Assembly (NCBI GenBank): GCA_024803745.1
Contig: JANJXV010000024.1
Coordinates: 10,617,427 to 10,681,426 of the forward strand
Length of the DNA: 64,000 nt
From: Megascapheus bottae
Lineage: Eukaryota; Chordata; Mammalia; Rodentia; Geomyidae
Direction: 5' to 3'
Made by a program: the position numbers and the translations under genes
In this document: positions 1 to 11,327 of the stretch, one piece after another
Position numbering within the stretch: position 1 is the stretch's first letter
Layout: each line of letters starts with the position of its first letter
The notes under the pieces: model-generated
Told to the model about the DNA's origin: nothing
What the model saw: the letters and a program-made list of their open reading frames with translations, nothing else
Databases searched by the model: none

Positions 1-2730
1 AGTTGAGAACGGACTAAGTATTTTGAGTCTCATAACTGATACAAGGCCGATTAAACTACTGTTAAATCTTATAATTATGATTTATACTGCTCTCCATCCT
101 CAGAGATGGCCTTAGTGGTATTTCTTTCGATCTGGCCCATTCAAGTGATTGTGAAAACTAAGAATTTTTCTGTTTCCTTCATAATTGAGTAAATGGATGT
201 TCTTAATTATGGCTATATAGAGGAGCTGATCCCAGTGGTCAAGAATCCCAGCCCTTGCATCCAAAGGGACATTTATTTCAGCAAATTCTTGAAACATGTT
301 AAGTTGTAGTATCTTCATCAGTAAGATAGTGTTAATATACCTTTCTCATGGAATTAAATGTCAGTACAAGTATCTAAACTACTACACTTATATCACTCTA
401 CCTGGCACAAAGTAAATGCTCATTAAGTCTGTCTTAGTATATTGTTTGAATAGATATCCCTTCTTCTGTTTGAATGGCCAGATTGTTTCCAGTGTAATAG
501 CTAACTCAGAATAATTTACTCAACTAGAAATTATTCTACCAGGAACCCCATCTGACCCCTCAAGCTAGAAGGCAAATGGCAGAGAGAATTCCTTGTCCAG
601 ATTCTGGTTTCTCGTCACTTGGTGTTTTACATGAATCTACTCTGCCTGAGTTGAGAAACAGCAAAGAACACTCCAGCAATATGGATAGAATTTTTGCCCA
701 CATACCCACAGTAATTGGCTTCATGAGCTAAACCATCACTTCTGCAGGAATTGGCCAAGAAACGGTAGAATTTGACCCATTATTGATGACTGCTAACATT
801 CCTATTGTTATCCCTACCCTGCTTCCAACTCTTGGGCAATAGGAAACAGTCAGATTAGCTGTATCAAAGCAATCACACAAGAAGCCTCACTGATAATTAG
901 CTAGCCTCAGAATTACCATGGCAATAATATCCAATGAGAGCATATCAGACTCCCTCCATCTGTCCATTCATCTATAAATCTGTCTAGAAATGTTGTCCCA
1001 TTCTCTTGCCTCTCTTCGAGTCTCTTAATAAGTACAAATGGTGGCAGATATCTTTGCTATGGCAAGCTTGTTCTCATTTGAATGGTGTCTATTATTTTCA
1101 ATGTTTCTGGAGGTTGTACTGAAATGTAAGCTGAACTACCACTGCTGCTTCCAGGAGGTTTCAATCAGGTGTGGCACCCAGGGGAACTGTTTGTCCTTTG
1201 TAGCTCATGGCTTATTGAATCCACATAAATATGGTGAGTCAGCATGAGATATGAACTCCGGTCTCTTTTCACTGAGTCCCTCAGCTATTTATTCTGCTTG
1301 GTATGTAAGTCATGTTGTAGGTTCCCATTAGTTTGACATCCTTGGCTCACATTTCTATTCATCTTTTTTTTGCTTTCTTTTATGCTTCTGTCTGTGTCAT
1401 ACTACATAAAATTATTGTTTTTCAAAAGAGGTAGAATCACTGGATAGAGCCACAAATATGAGTCTCCTACACTGATGTTCACGCTGGCCTCCCAGACGGA
1501 TGAGAGGTTTTGGTTCTCAGTAGACATTCTCCCACCCATACAAACTGTTCTGTAAAGAAACCAATAAACTGGATGAGTGCTTGCTTTCAATTCAATGTTT
1601 GTTTCTGAGAGTTTGGCTTTATTTCAGTAAAGGTATTCTCTCTCCTTCTCTGTCTACCAAGGGTTACACATTGAAAGCTCTAACACTTACAGAAAGCTGA
1701 CTTAGTGGGATCCCAACACATGAAGTATCAACACAAGCATCTCTCTTGACCAACCATCATGGGTCATTTAAATCTGAGTCTTTTCTTCTAAGAAAAATAG
1801 CTGCATTATCTACACACTGTCATTATAATCCTATATCTTAGGCAAAGCTGTCTAAATGGCATGAACACATGAAAGAAGATTCTAGTCTTCAAAGCAAACT
1901 CTGAGTAGAATTTGGATTGAGCAAAATTGTTTGGTAAATGAAAACAAATACAATTCCTCAACTCTAATAGATAGAATTTTCCCGTTGATGTTTATGAGGC
2001 TGCAGATGAAATTCTCACTTAACATATTTCTCCACAAAAGAATTCATTGTCTAAACTCATTTGGTCCAAACTTGACCATTTGACAAACTCACACACAACT
2101 TATTTGCCTAGGGAACTTTTCACTTCTCCATCCTTCACTCCCCTTGTAAACTAGATTTTTCTCTTGCTCCTGCATTTGTTTCTCTCTCACTCTTCCACCA
2201 TTTCATCCCTCTTCCTGCCTCTGCTGGACTTTTCCACAAGATCTTGGGAGTAAACCCCCAAAACATCAGTTTCCTCTAAGGCCTAGTTTTCACAAATTCA
2301 AGCATATAGCCAATTCTAGAATTTAAACCTCATATGTGAGCTGAATCAAAAGATAAAATTACAGATTTTCCTGAACTCAGAAGAGAACAGCAGGTGCTCC
2401 TAGAATTTAAAATGTGTTTAAATGCATATCTAACCCTTATCAACTTAGATAAATATTGTTTGGAACCATCGATGCTAGATCATAGATGGCAAAAGCTAAT
2501 TAAGCTGACACACAAAAAAGGAACCTGTGGAGTTCTACTTTTCACAGTAAATCTGAGGATCTAGAAACTGAAAGTATACAACTAAGTCCTGTTCCTGAAC
2601 TACTTCTAAATACAATGAGTGGGCCCTTGTTTAGTGAGGCGAATGTGGAAATGTAGAAATCATAGAGCATTTTTCAAGAGAGCCTAGAAAATTCTTTTAA
2701 GCAGTATTCAGGAGTTAAAGAAGTTGTTCA
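1..2730. other. Unique AT-rich sequence, no gene seen
   Basis: No exon-like open frame with flanking splice sites and no recent repeat is visible. About 320-440 (GGAATTAAATG, then CCTGGCACAAAGTAAATGCTCA) reads like the end of a MIR or L2 element. The short open frames at 1038-1247 and 1402-1590 have no recognisable family and no repeat or domain signature. I treat the stretch as intergenic or intronic DNA. Confidence 0.6.
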
Positions 2731-2912
2731 TGAGCCAGGTGTTAGTGGCTCAATCCCTAATCTTAGCTACTCATGTTTGAGCACTGATTCCAGCCCGGTA
2801 GGAAAGTCTTTTAGACTCCAATCCCAAATAACCAGCAAAAAGCTTCAACATAAAGTTGTAGCGTGCCAGTCATGACACAAAGCCAAGTACGAGGACCTGA
2901 GGTTAAGTTCTG

Positions 2913-2914
<2 letters not shown>
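2731..2914 (+). mobile_element. Degenerate B1/ID composite SINE
   Basis: A B1-like head (GGTGTTAGTGGCTCAATCCCTAATCTTAGCTACTC, shortened in part by decay) leads into the CCAATCCCAAATAACCAGCAAAAAGC linker and an ID-like tail ending in GAGGTTAAGTTCTGGTAC. The same order of modules is seen, better preserved, at 22451-22675. Many substitutions make this an old copy. It runs directly into an AC repeat that probably grew from its tail. Confidence 0.7.

Positions 2915-2956
<42 letters not shown>
2915..2956. repeat. (AC)n microsatellite
   Basis: About 21 uninterrupted AC units sit directly after the tail of the composite SINE. The position suggests expansion of the SINE's 3' tail. Confidence 0.97.
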
Positions 2957-2957
<1 letters not shown>

Positions 2958-3631
2958 GTTCAGGTAACACTAAATGCCAAATGCCAAACTTTCCATCACA
3001 TTTTATCAATAAAGTTATATCTAAAATTGGAGACTTGCTTTAGGGATCAAAATTAGAATTGGAATAAACCATGCTACCAGAATTCCAATATGCTACAGAA
3101 TATTTTGAAAGACTCTTAGAACAAAACAAAACAGGGCCCAAAAGAAACTTTCAGTCCTTTAGATCAAACAAATAAGTGGCTCAATTTCAATTGATCACCT
3201 AATGACAAGAACACTTCAACATTATCACAGAAGGGACACTGGAAAACAAATTCTTACAAAAAAATATCAAGTTCAAGAAAAATCTCTCTGATGAGGAAAG
3301 ATAAAGTACCCAATATCTTGCCTTAAACACTAAAGCCAAATTTACCAAAATATAGATTGGCAACCTCCAGCCTGGTACAAAATTCTGCCACTTCTACTCA
3401 ACCTCTTCCTCATTTAAACTGACAGCAGATTTTGGAGGGTAATTCCTTCAAATAATACATAGATTTTCTCTCTCTTAGTCTTGCACTAGAACCCTTGTGC
3501 CCTTACATTTAGCAACTACATCTCCCATCTCCTCTGACACAGAGCCAGAATTGGTGCCCAATAACTGATGAATAAACAAAATATAAATGGTATAACTATA
3601 CAACCAAGAAGTATTTTGATGTAAAAAATAA
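2957..3631. other. Unique sequence with a possible L2 tail
   Basis: No gene is visible. Near 3545-3580 the string GGTGCCCAATAACTGATGAATAAA resembles the LINE-2 3' end (GTGCTCAATAAATATTTGTTGAATGAA type), but the match is too short and diverged to call firmly. Confidence 0.45.
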
Positions 3632-3838
3632 TGAGTAAGGGGCTGGGAGTTTGGCCTAGTGGTAGAGTGCTGGCCTAGCTTTCACAAAGACCTGGGTTCG
3701 ATTCCTTGGTACTACATACATAGAAAAAAGCCAGAAGTGGTGCTGAGGCTCAAGTGGTACAGCTCTAGCCTTGAGAAAGTCCAAGGACAATGCTCAAGCC
3801 CTGAAATCAAGCCCAGGACTGGCAAAAATAATAATAAT
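3632..3838 (+). mobile_element. tRNA-derived SINE (IDL-Geo-like)
   Basis: A full-length copy of the window's main SINE. The tRNA-like head carries an A box, TGGCCTAGTGG (3653-3663), and a perfect B box, GGTTCGATTCC (3695-3705), the internal RNA polymerase III promoter. It is followed by the CATACATAGAAAAAAGCC linker, the second region with a mutated GTGGTACAGCTCTAGCC, and an AAT-rich tail. TATTTTGATGTAAAAAATA before it and TATTTTGATGTAGGAAAATA after it look like a decayed target-site duplication. A working tRNA gene is excluded by the missing acceptor stem pairing and the SINE body. Confidence 0.9.
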
Positions 3839-4077
3839 GAGTTATTTTGATGTAGGAAAATAGGTCAAACTAGAAAACATCATGCTAATCGAGATAAACA
3901 CATGCACCCATAAAATATACATTGTATGTGTTCAATTACATGCAGAAGTTACACATAAGAAAAAGTAAAAGTACAACATATTTTTGAAAGTGACCAGTTT
4001 CAAAATAGCAACATTGAACAGAGAGAGGGGTGAAAGGAGAGGATGATGGGTGAATGAATATTATAGAAGTATATGTA

Positions 4078-4262
4078 GGGGCAAGGAGTTTGGCCTAGTG
4101 GTAGAGTGCTTGCCTAACATGCACAAAAACTCAGGCTCCTGATTCCTTGGTACCACATGCATAGAAGAAAACCCAAAGTGGCCCAACTAGCAGAGCTCTA
4201 GCCTTGAGAAAGCCCAAGGACAGTGCTCAGGCCCTGAGTTCAAGCTCCAGGACAGGCAAAAA
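4078..4262 (+). mobile_element. tRNA-derived SINE (IDL-Geo-like), diverged
   Basis: Same architecture as the copy at 3632. The A box is intact (TTTGGCCTAGTGG) but the B-box region has decayed (CTCCTGATTCC). AGTATATGTA upstream and AGTAAATGTA downstream may be the remnant of a target-site duplication. Confidence 0.88.
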
Positions 4263-4321
4263 AGTAAATGTATATAAGAGCATAATAAAACTCCCATTAA
4301 AGACTCTTAAAGAGAGAGGGT

Positions 4322-4425
4322 GAGCTGAGCATGGTGGCTATAATCCTAGTTACTCAGCAGGCTGAGATCTGAGGATCAAGGTTCAAAGTCAACCCAGGCA
4401 CAAAAGGACCTGAGACTCTTATTTA
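4322..4425 (+). mobile_element. B1-like SINE head
   Basis: A 7SL-derived B1-type segment: GAGCATGGTGGCTATAATCC, then AGGCTGAGATCTGAGGATCA, then GACTCTTAT. It lacks the ID-like tail seen in other composites and fades after about 4425. Confidence 0.85.
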
Positions 4426-5260
4426 TTCAAGTTCAGAGAATTCTATCAAACAATGATCCCCAATATCACTTGAACCCAAACATAAGGATAAACTCAACTC
4501 CATGAAAGCCTTACATCCAAAACCTTTTCTCATATCCTACACTTGTCTTTCCAACATTTCCATCCTTCCAGAAAAAAAGGAAGCCTATTGATTTTTTTCA
4601 AGACCTTGGGGCTATGAACAAAATTATATCTTTCAATTCCCCACAGTAACTTAGCCAAATACCAAGCTCTCAATTCTGAAGGAATCTACTTGGGCATTCT
4701 AGTAGATTTTGGCCCTGCCTGTTCAGTATGTCTCTGCACTGCTGAAGTCAACAACTTTACATCTTCTACTGGGGAAGAAAACAGTCTACCTAGATAGTCT
4801 CACCTGCACAGCTTGCCAAAACCCTCCCATTTTCTGAGGTCCCTACATGGCCAGGAGATGGTGTGTATTTTCCTTTGGATTCAATTTCAATAGAGTGTGC
4901 AAGTGCTCTCCTGTGTTGCTCAGAACACAAGAAGCCCACCTGAAGGAGTCCATTCACTCACTTACAGTTCTTGCAGGACAGAACATGCCATGACAGAAGA
5001 CAATTACAATGCTATAAGCACAGAGTCCAGTATTTCCAGTATGGTCTATCCTTGGAGTAGAAAACATTGTCTTGTTTTGGATTATCTGAACTTATTCCTC
5101 CTAAGAAAATGACAACTTAGGTATACTTGGTAGAATAATTTTCTGGAAATACTCTCATGTTGAATTTCGCAAAGTTTCAGTAAGAGAAACATGCCTTTGA
5201 GAGATCAACCATATTGGCGTCTAGGAACCTAAAGAAGGCTTTTCTTTGTCATTGTTCATG
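4426..5260. other. Unique sequence, no gene seen
   Basis: No recognisable repeat or conserved frame. The 71-codon frame at 4897-5112 has no family signature and no repeat content, and I do not call it a gene. Confidence 0.5.
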
Positions 5261-5331
5261 ATTGGGAACCCAACCCTGGGCTTTGTACCAGGCTAGGCTA
5301 GCTCTCCACCACTGAGTTACCTCCCCAGCCC
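5261..5331 (-). mobile_element. ID-like (tRNA-Ala-like) SINE fragment
   Basis: The reverse complement begins GGGCTGGGGAGGTAACTCAG and continues TGGTGGAGAGCTAGCC, then a GGGTTGGGTTCCC B-box region. This is the classic rodent ID head and differs from the window's main SINE, which starts GGAGTTTGGCCTAGTGG. It is probably an older ID-type copy. Confidence 0.75.
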
Positions 5332-5784
5332 AAGAAATCATCTTTAAATACCTACTTTCCTGGGCAACCTTGACTACAAAATGTCCTCTTGTTTAATGGT
5401 ATACAAGTAGTCAGGGCAAGATGAGGTTTAAATTCAACTTCATGAAAAACGTCAAAACCCTGTGGCTAACTACAGCTGTATCTCTGAGCCTGGTGTAAAG
5501 GCTCTGGATCTTCCTTGTCTCAGGGCAATAGCTGTGAAACCTGTCCATGAGCTCCCAAAAAACATATCAATGTTCTCCTGAATGAATTATCTCCCTGCTT
5601 TAACTCCATAGTTCCTCACGCAATGCACCTATCACTACCCTATAGCCTAAGAGTAGCCATCATTAATTCACTCCTAATCAGAATCTTCATCTTTCTTTAT
5701 CTAGCTCCCACTTGTTTCCTGTTCCTACCAGCAGATAGACGATGGGTATTACCTTACTTAACTTGTATAGCTGTTTGTCCTCCT

Positions 5785-6001
5785 GTGCCTGTATGGAGTT
5801 TGACCTCAAGGGACTGTACTGTCAAGTGGATATTTCTCTCAGGAATGGTATGCTACCACTTGAGCCATGCTGTCTTGTCCACTTCCAGGTTTTGGCTGGG
5901 TAATAATGAGTTTACAAACTTTTCTGCCCAGGTTAGCTTTGAACTGTGCTCAGCCTCCTGAGTAGCTAAGATTCCAGGCGTGAGCCACTGGCAACCCAGC
6001 T
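5785..6001 (-). mobile_element. B1/ID composite SINE, diverged
   Basis: On the minus strand the B1-like head (GCTGGGTTGCCAGTGGCTCA, then TAGCTACTCAGGAGGCTGAG) is followed by the linker and an ID-like tail (GGCTCAAGTGGTAGCATACC). The 112-codon plus-strand frame at 5623-5961 overlaps it and is a by-product. Confidence 0.82.
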
Positions 6002-6640
6002 AACTTGAGAAACTTTTGTACCTCACTACAATATACTGGAGATTTCTACTGCAAACCCTGATACAGTTTTCCTTGCTGGTGGATTCAATCTCGAGAAAGA
6101 AAAGAGAGGCAATCAAGTAGAATATATAATCTCTAATGTAAGCTCTCCCTTAGTGTGTCATCTTCCAACTAAGGTGATAGCAGAATTTGTTAAGACAGAA
6201 TTTATTTCTTGCTTGTAATTTAGTCAGAGGCTAAATATATATAGAGAACCAATTACTCTTGCAACAGAACATGGCTGTGGAATGCTATGCAACCAATAGA
6301 GTTTCTCACTTCTATTCTACTGAAACTTGCATCCAAGTGAATAACAAGTTAGTAGTAAACTTCAATGTCTCCCAGAAGAATATTTAATATAAATGTTTGC
6401 GATTTGCTCCAATGTGAAGAGAGGTCATTTGGATGTATAGGAAGTGCTAGGGCAGAAAAAAATGCTAAGTGAATGGCCTTCATCAAGGCCATGATCCTAA
6501 TAATTAACCCCTCCAAGGAAGGGCCTTGAGGGCCTCAAAGAGATCATTATAAAATGCTGAAGTTAAGTCCCTGAAATGGACTGCTTCTGGCCCTTCCAAT
6601 GCACATGCGTGAAAACACAAATAATTTCTTTTTTTTGGAG
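6002..6640. other. Unique sequence, no gene seen
   Basis: AT-rich, with no recognisable element. It ends in a T-rich stretch that may be the tail of the minus-strand L1 that follows. Confidence 0.5.
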
Positions 6641-6644
6641 GGTT

Positions 6645-7322
6645 TTATTTTTTATTGTCAGGGCAATGTATAGAGAGGTTACAGTTACATTTGTCAGGTA
6701 GTAGGTGGATTACTTCTCACATATTGATACCCCCTCTCATGTTTTTATCCCTATTTCTTTCCCCCTTCCCCTCCCAAACATCTGGTTTTCCCCCTTCCCT
6801 TTCCTCTTTCAAATAAACAAATAAATGTATATACAATATACCAGGTAACAAAGTCAGATACTATAACAGTATGATATTAACCATAAGGGCAAAAAAAAGA
6901 GAGAAAAGAAATAACATAGTACATTAAGAACAACAATCACTCAAGATAAAGGTCCTTTATCTCCTATCCTGGAGGTCCTTTCATTTAGTCTCATCCTATA
7001 TGGCCTTATGTATATAGATTTTGCACTATTGCAATCCTCTGCTAGGAGAGTTCTAGATGAGTACTAATTATTACAAATGAGGGAAAGTATTGAGCCTGTG
7101 TTCCTTTGGGTCTGCCTTACTTCACTTAATATCATTTTTTCCAAGTATTTCCATTTCCTTACAAATGGGGCGATATTCTTTCAGACGGCAGCATAGAATT
7201 CCATTGTGTATAAATACATCTTTTTGATCCAGTCATCTACTGAGGAGCATCTGGGTTGGTTCCATATCTTTGCTATGGTAATAGTGCTGCAATGAACATC
7301 GCTGTGATAGTGGCTTTAGTAT
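6645..7322 (-). mobile_element. L1 3' end, type-2 tail, 5'-truncated
   Basis: The minus strand reads the end of L1 ORF2 and its 3' UTR. Counterparts of CAATGTCATTCTTTCTGTCAGC and of GATCCACTCATCAACTAAGG appear near 7165-7245, and the G-rich 3' UTR block near 6740-6810. The terminal sequence (AATGTATAGAGAGGTTACAGT on plus) differs from the commoner end in this window, which ends AATTAATAGAAGGGTTACAT on plus. I call it the type-2 tail. It joins directly to an oppositely oriented L1 3' UTR at 7323. Confidence 0.88.
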
Positions 7323-7432
7323 GTCCTTGTTTCTTAATGTACTACGTTATTTCTCTTCTCTTTTGTTGCCTTTTGGTTAATCTCATATTGTTACAATATC
7401 TGACTTTGTTACCTTGTATTTTGTATAAATAT

Positions 7433-7638
7433 CTCATATTTTTGCCCCCATTTTCCTCCCTCTATTCCCTCCTAATCCTCTTGTTTTCCCCCTTTCCCTT
7501 TCCTATTTCAAATAAACAAATAAACATTTACCTTGTATTTTGTATAAATGTTTGTTTATTTGAAATAGGAAAGGGAAAGGGGGAAAACAAGAGGATTGGG
7601 AGGGAGTAGAGGGAGGAAAATGGGGGCAAAAATATGAG
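7433..7638. repeat. Inverted repeat / hairpin, arms about 95 bp
   Basis: The left arm 7433-7530 and right arm 7545-7638 are reverse complements with only a few differences (a 4-bp AAAT indel and two substitutions, CTATTC/CTACTC and CCTAAT/CCCAAT). The spacer is the 14 nt CCTTGTATTTTGTA. TTACCTTGTATTTTGTATAA also occurs before the left arm (about 7409-7428), so the structure looks like an inverted copy placed between two direct copies of that string. Confidence 0.95.
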
Positions 7639-7643
7639 AAGGG

Positions 7644-7756
7644 TAGAGGGGAGGGTAATGGGGACCAAGACATGTGAAAGGGTATCAATATATGTGAATT
7701 AATGCACCTTCTATCCGGCAAATATCATGTAACCCTTTTATTAATTACAATAAAAA
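7644..7756 (+). mobile_element. Short L1 3' end, type-1 tail, nested
   Basis: A severely 5'-truncated L1 of about 113 bp: GGGGACCAAGACATGTGAAA, then CACCTTCTATCCGGCAAATA, then a type-1 end TTAATTACAATAAAAA. It is flanked by perfect copies of ATATGAGAAGGG (7632-7643 and 7757-7768), a 12-bp target-site duplication, and lies inside the older type-2 L1 tail. Confidence 0.92.
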
Positions 7757-7852
7757 ATATGAGAAGGGGTATCAATGTGCGAGAAGTAATGAACCCTCTG
7801 TCTGGCAAATATAACTGTAACCCCTCTGTACATTACAATGAAAAAATTACAG

Positions 7853-8778
7853 AAAAAAATCCAGATCATGTAAGCCATTGTTACTGGTCCATGGCATAAA
7901 TGGTTCTTCTTTTTTATGACTTTCTATTTGCCCATTTTAGCTTCTACTTCCTTTGTGACCAGAATGCCTGTCCCTAGCTTTCTAAGACTAATACTTTAAT
8001 CACACTACGGACAATATTCAAAGAGATTGCATGCAAAGATTCTGGTTTTGCAAATCACTCAGGCTAGAAATTCTGACTAAAAGTCCCATCAGTAGTTCTT
8101 CAGTGTTTTGACAGGCTACCTGGGAGAATTACTGAGTCATTGTTCAAATGAACAAGCAGAGCAATGTTCCCAATTCTAGGAACCATATAATTAGAAAACC
8201 CCGTGATAAATGCATCATTAATTCCAATAGAAGTTGATTAATAATATCTGCTCTACATGGATTGGTATCGGCCTCAATTCATTGACAATAGTAATACCTT
8301 AACTCTGGTAGCATTAGTGCTCTTGCTAATACTTCTTGCCATGCATGAATCAATGAAGTATTCAAGGCACTATGCCTTTAGAAAAATGTGATCTCATCAC
8401 TGTTGAGCTTGTTCTCATGATCTGAGTTGGTGCGTTCTGGTCCTGGTGGAGGGTCTTCTGCAGACTCTGTTCACATGGAGACTGTGTTGTTGTGGATAAT
8501 ACCATAGAAATTATTTACTGGTCTGTTGTTACATTCTACCTAGATTCTCAAATGCTTCTGGGCAGTATTACATTATCATGCTATAGCCATGACTATATAG
8601 TAATAAAAAGGTCACAACCTTGGGAAAGATGGACTATGGATAACGACTGAACAAGTTCCAAAGAATAAATGTCTGGTCTCTAGCCTTGTAGAAATTAGTC
8701 AACTAAACCTCACTACAAGTGAAAAAAATGACACAAAGGTTGGAATGAATCTACAAGTTGGCTATGGCCTATGGCCTA

Positions 8779-8781
<3 letters not shown>
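7853..8781. other. Unique sequence, no gene seen
   Basis: AT-rich DNA with no recognisable element and no long open frame. Confidence 0.5.
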
Positions 8782-8830
<49 letters not shown>

Positions 8831-8831
8831 T
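8782..8831. repeat. (TA)n(CA)n compound microsatellite
   Basis: About 19 TA units are followed by five CA units. Confidence 0.97.
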
Positions 8832-8927
8832 ATGCTTCCATATTTTTATCCCTACTTCCACCCCAGGAACAACTAGAAAAAGCCAGATATGCTCCTTCCA
8901 ACCAACACATAAAATACCTTACTTCTC

Positions 8928-8953
8928 ATTAGCCTAACCATAGTTAGGCTAAT
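8928..8953. repeat. Perfect 11-bp inverted repeat, 4-nt loop
   Basis: ATTAGCCTAAC and GTTAGGCTAAT flank CATA. It is not part of any repeat I recognise and there is no U-run or gene beside it, so I assign no terminator role. Confidence 0.9.
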
Positions 8954-9224
8954 ACCAAAAGATCCAGTCCGAACATACCTCGAATCTTTGCTTGTTTCTT
9001 CAATATAATTTGAATTTCTGACAAATGTGCATGGTGGTGCCTGGAGCTCTCAGAAGCTCTGAATAAATACTTTGTTCTAATTTGAATAATCTTAATTTGT
9101 GTTCATAAAATTTTATACCATTCCCAAATGTTCTAGCATGCTAAAGCCAACAAGTATGTTGATAATGTAGGAAAGCAATACAATTGGAAATTGCTAGCTC
9201 AATTACTCACTCAAAATACATCTG

Positions 9225-9385
9225 TTCTTGAGAAGGTAGTTAATATCTCTAAGTCCTAGTTTTCTCTTCTGAAAAATAGATATGGCATAACAACTGGGTA
9301 AATGTAATAATTGAAAGTGTATACATAGTTTAGCCTATTGTATGACCACAGAGGTAGTCAACAGTAAATGACTGTCATGATGCTC
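9225..9385 (+). mobile_element. MIR-like SINE
   Basis: The order of motifs follows MIR: AGTTAATATCTCTAAGTCCTAG, then TTTTCTCTTCTGAAAAATAGAT (compare TTTCCTCATCTGTAAAATGG), then GTAAATGTAATAATTGAAAGTG and a tail reading GTAGTCAACAGTAAATG. Strongly diverged, as expected for a mammal-wide element. Confidence 0.65.
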
Positions 9386-9718
9386 TGATGAAGATAATGA
9401 CAGAAATAGTAGTTTCTGATACTTGCTATGTCTTGCAATCTACATGGTAATTGTATCTTACTATTTGCCAGCTCGTGTGGCCCATAGTTAAGAATTTGCA
9501 TCTATAGCAGAGATATTACATACATATACAAACACAAAAAGAGAGAACTCTTTGCATATGGACTCTATATTAAGTATATATATACATATATATACTCTTT
9601 CTATATATAAACTATATTTTCTCTATATGTTTCTGTATATAGCTATATATAGTCTCTAGTGTATAGATAATATAAAATATTGTACAGTATATATACAGTA
9701 CATACTATATCTCAAATA

Positions 9719-9972
9719 GTTCATTTTTATTGTGATTAATAGAAGGGTTACATTATATTCACCAGATAGAAGGTGCCTAACTTCACAAATATTGATACCC
9801 TTTCTCATGACATGATCCCCATTCCCCTCCCACCCTCCCCCCTCTTATCTTGATTTCCCCCTTCCCCATCCAATTTCAAAAAACCAATTAAGCACATATA
9901 AAATATATCAGAAAACAAGGTGAAAAATTGTAACAATATGAGATAACCAAGGGATGGCAAAAGAGATGAGAG
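9719..9972 (-). mobile_element. 5'-truncated L1, type-1 tail, with TSD
   Basis: The minus strand carries the 3' UTR of L1 from the GATAACC block (about 9940) through the C-rich strand of the G-rich tract (9808-9870) to the type-1 end (TTTATTGTGATTAATAGAAG on plus). The 13-bp TATATCTCAAATA at 9706-9718 is repeated exactly at 9973-9985, a clear target-site duplication. No coding part remains. Confidence 0.93.
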
Positions 9973-9985
9973 TATATCTCAAATA

Positions 9986-11327
9986 TTTTTAAAGTTTCAA
10001 GCATATATAGAAACACATAAATGGTACGGTAATCCTCAATGCACTTATCATCCTGTCTTACTAATAATGATCAACTTATGAATAATATTTTTATCCATAA
10101 TCCATCAAATCTCTTTTCATTTTAGTTGAAGCAAATTCTGATTACATTATCATTTCTTTAGTAATATTTCATTGTAGACATTTTAAGAATAAAAGTAATT
10201 TTGGAAAATAAAACCATATTCTCATTATTATTTCTGAAAAAGTCCTCAATATTATCCACCTAATTCCTATTCTCTGATCTGAGGAGTTCAACATTGACTT
10301 ACACATTCCTCAAGTATTTTCATATATTTGAGCCTCAAATTTTTCATTCTTACTTTCATTACGATATGCTTAGAAAAAGGTTACTAATTTAATTGCTGTA
10401 TATTTTGAGAAGTATAATTTTAACAAAGATTGAATTTTGCCTCCATTAATACCTATCTTCAACACCTTTATGCTCAATATTTCTTGTTAGATTCCAAACA
10501 ATCTGTAGTACACAGGATGAAAAATACTATTTATTCCATTTTAGTATTGCAAAAGGAATTACAGTAAAATGATACCATGGAGAATATGTATGAGGTTTCA
10601 CTTTATGCCATAAATATCTTCTCAAATATTTTCAAACTATTTGCCAGTATCCTCTGAAATAATTTACTTCAGGGATAATGTGTTTTTGCTTGTCTGATTT
10701 GTTTCTAAGGTTCAGTTAATTTAGTAGGGATTATTGATGGGCAGTTACCAGTAAATTTAGAAAATATCCTGTAGGTTGCATATTTACGAAAAGTCCTTCC
10801 CTCTCATTTATCATCTTCTAAACACATCCTGGCCACTTTTGCCATCATCAGTTTTGAGCCATTGATTTTCAGAAACAGACATTTGAGGGGAGTGGATGGA
10901 GGGGGAGGTTGTTTCAACGTTCCTATTTTTATGAGTCAATAACTCACCTCGATGAAAATAATTTACAATTTCACTTAGGTAAGGAAACTATCCTTTCTAT
11001 AAGAAAGAAGTTGGGAAAGAGAAAAATACCTCAGATTAATTCTACATAGCTAAATCATTAAACATTCTTTCTCTTTTCTTTATTTACAATGTACTTTATT
11101 TTCCCAAACTCTAATACATAATTACCACAAACCAAAATTTTCACAAGTCTCATCTGAAAACACCAATAGTAATTCTGCTAGTGTATTATTTAACCAGTTT
11201 TAAACTTCATAATCTTTAATTCTTTCTGGGTAATAACAATAGCATCTAAATCAAATTTAAAATTCTTAAAATATGCTTTGCTCTGGTAGAAAAAAAAGTT
11301 AAAAAAAAAAAAAAGGAAAAAGAAAGT
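9986..11327. other. AT-rich sequence, possible ancient repeat, no gene
   Basis: No gene is visible. Around 9990-10290 the sequence (GCACTTATCATCCTGTCTTAC, then AAGCAAATTCTGATTACATTATC) vaguely resembles an old interspersed repeat known from other mammals, but I cannot name it with confidence. Confidence 0.4.

Larger units (their letters stand above)
7323..7846 (+). mobile_element. L1 3' UTR, type-2 tail, with inverted duplication and nested L1
   Basis: Starting at TAATGTACTACGTTATTTC, the plus strand follows the L1 3' UTR to a type-2 end (GTAACCCCTCTGTACATTAC, ending about 7846). Two things interrupt it. An inverted copy of its own G-rich block (7433-7530) creates a hairpin with 7545-7638. 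A second, type-1 L1 end (7644-7756) is inserted with a target-site duplication. The ORFs at 7256-7609 (+) and 7503-7721 (-) are mirror images caused by the hairpin, not genes. Confidence 0.85.

Noticed and set aside
7433..7638. Hairpin as a microRNA precursor
   Set aside because: The arms are about 95 nt, near-perfect, and come from an L1 3' UTR; nothing suggests a processed hairpin RNA, though small-RNA data could test it.
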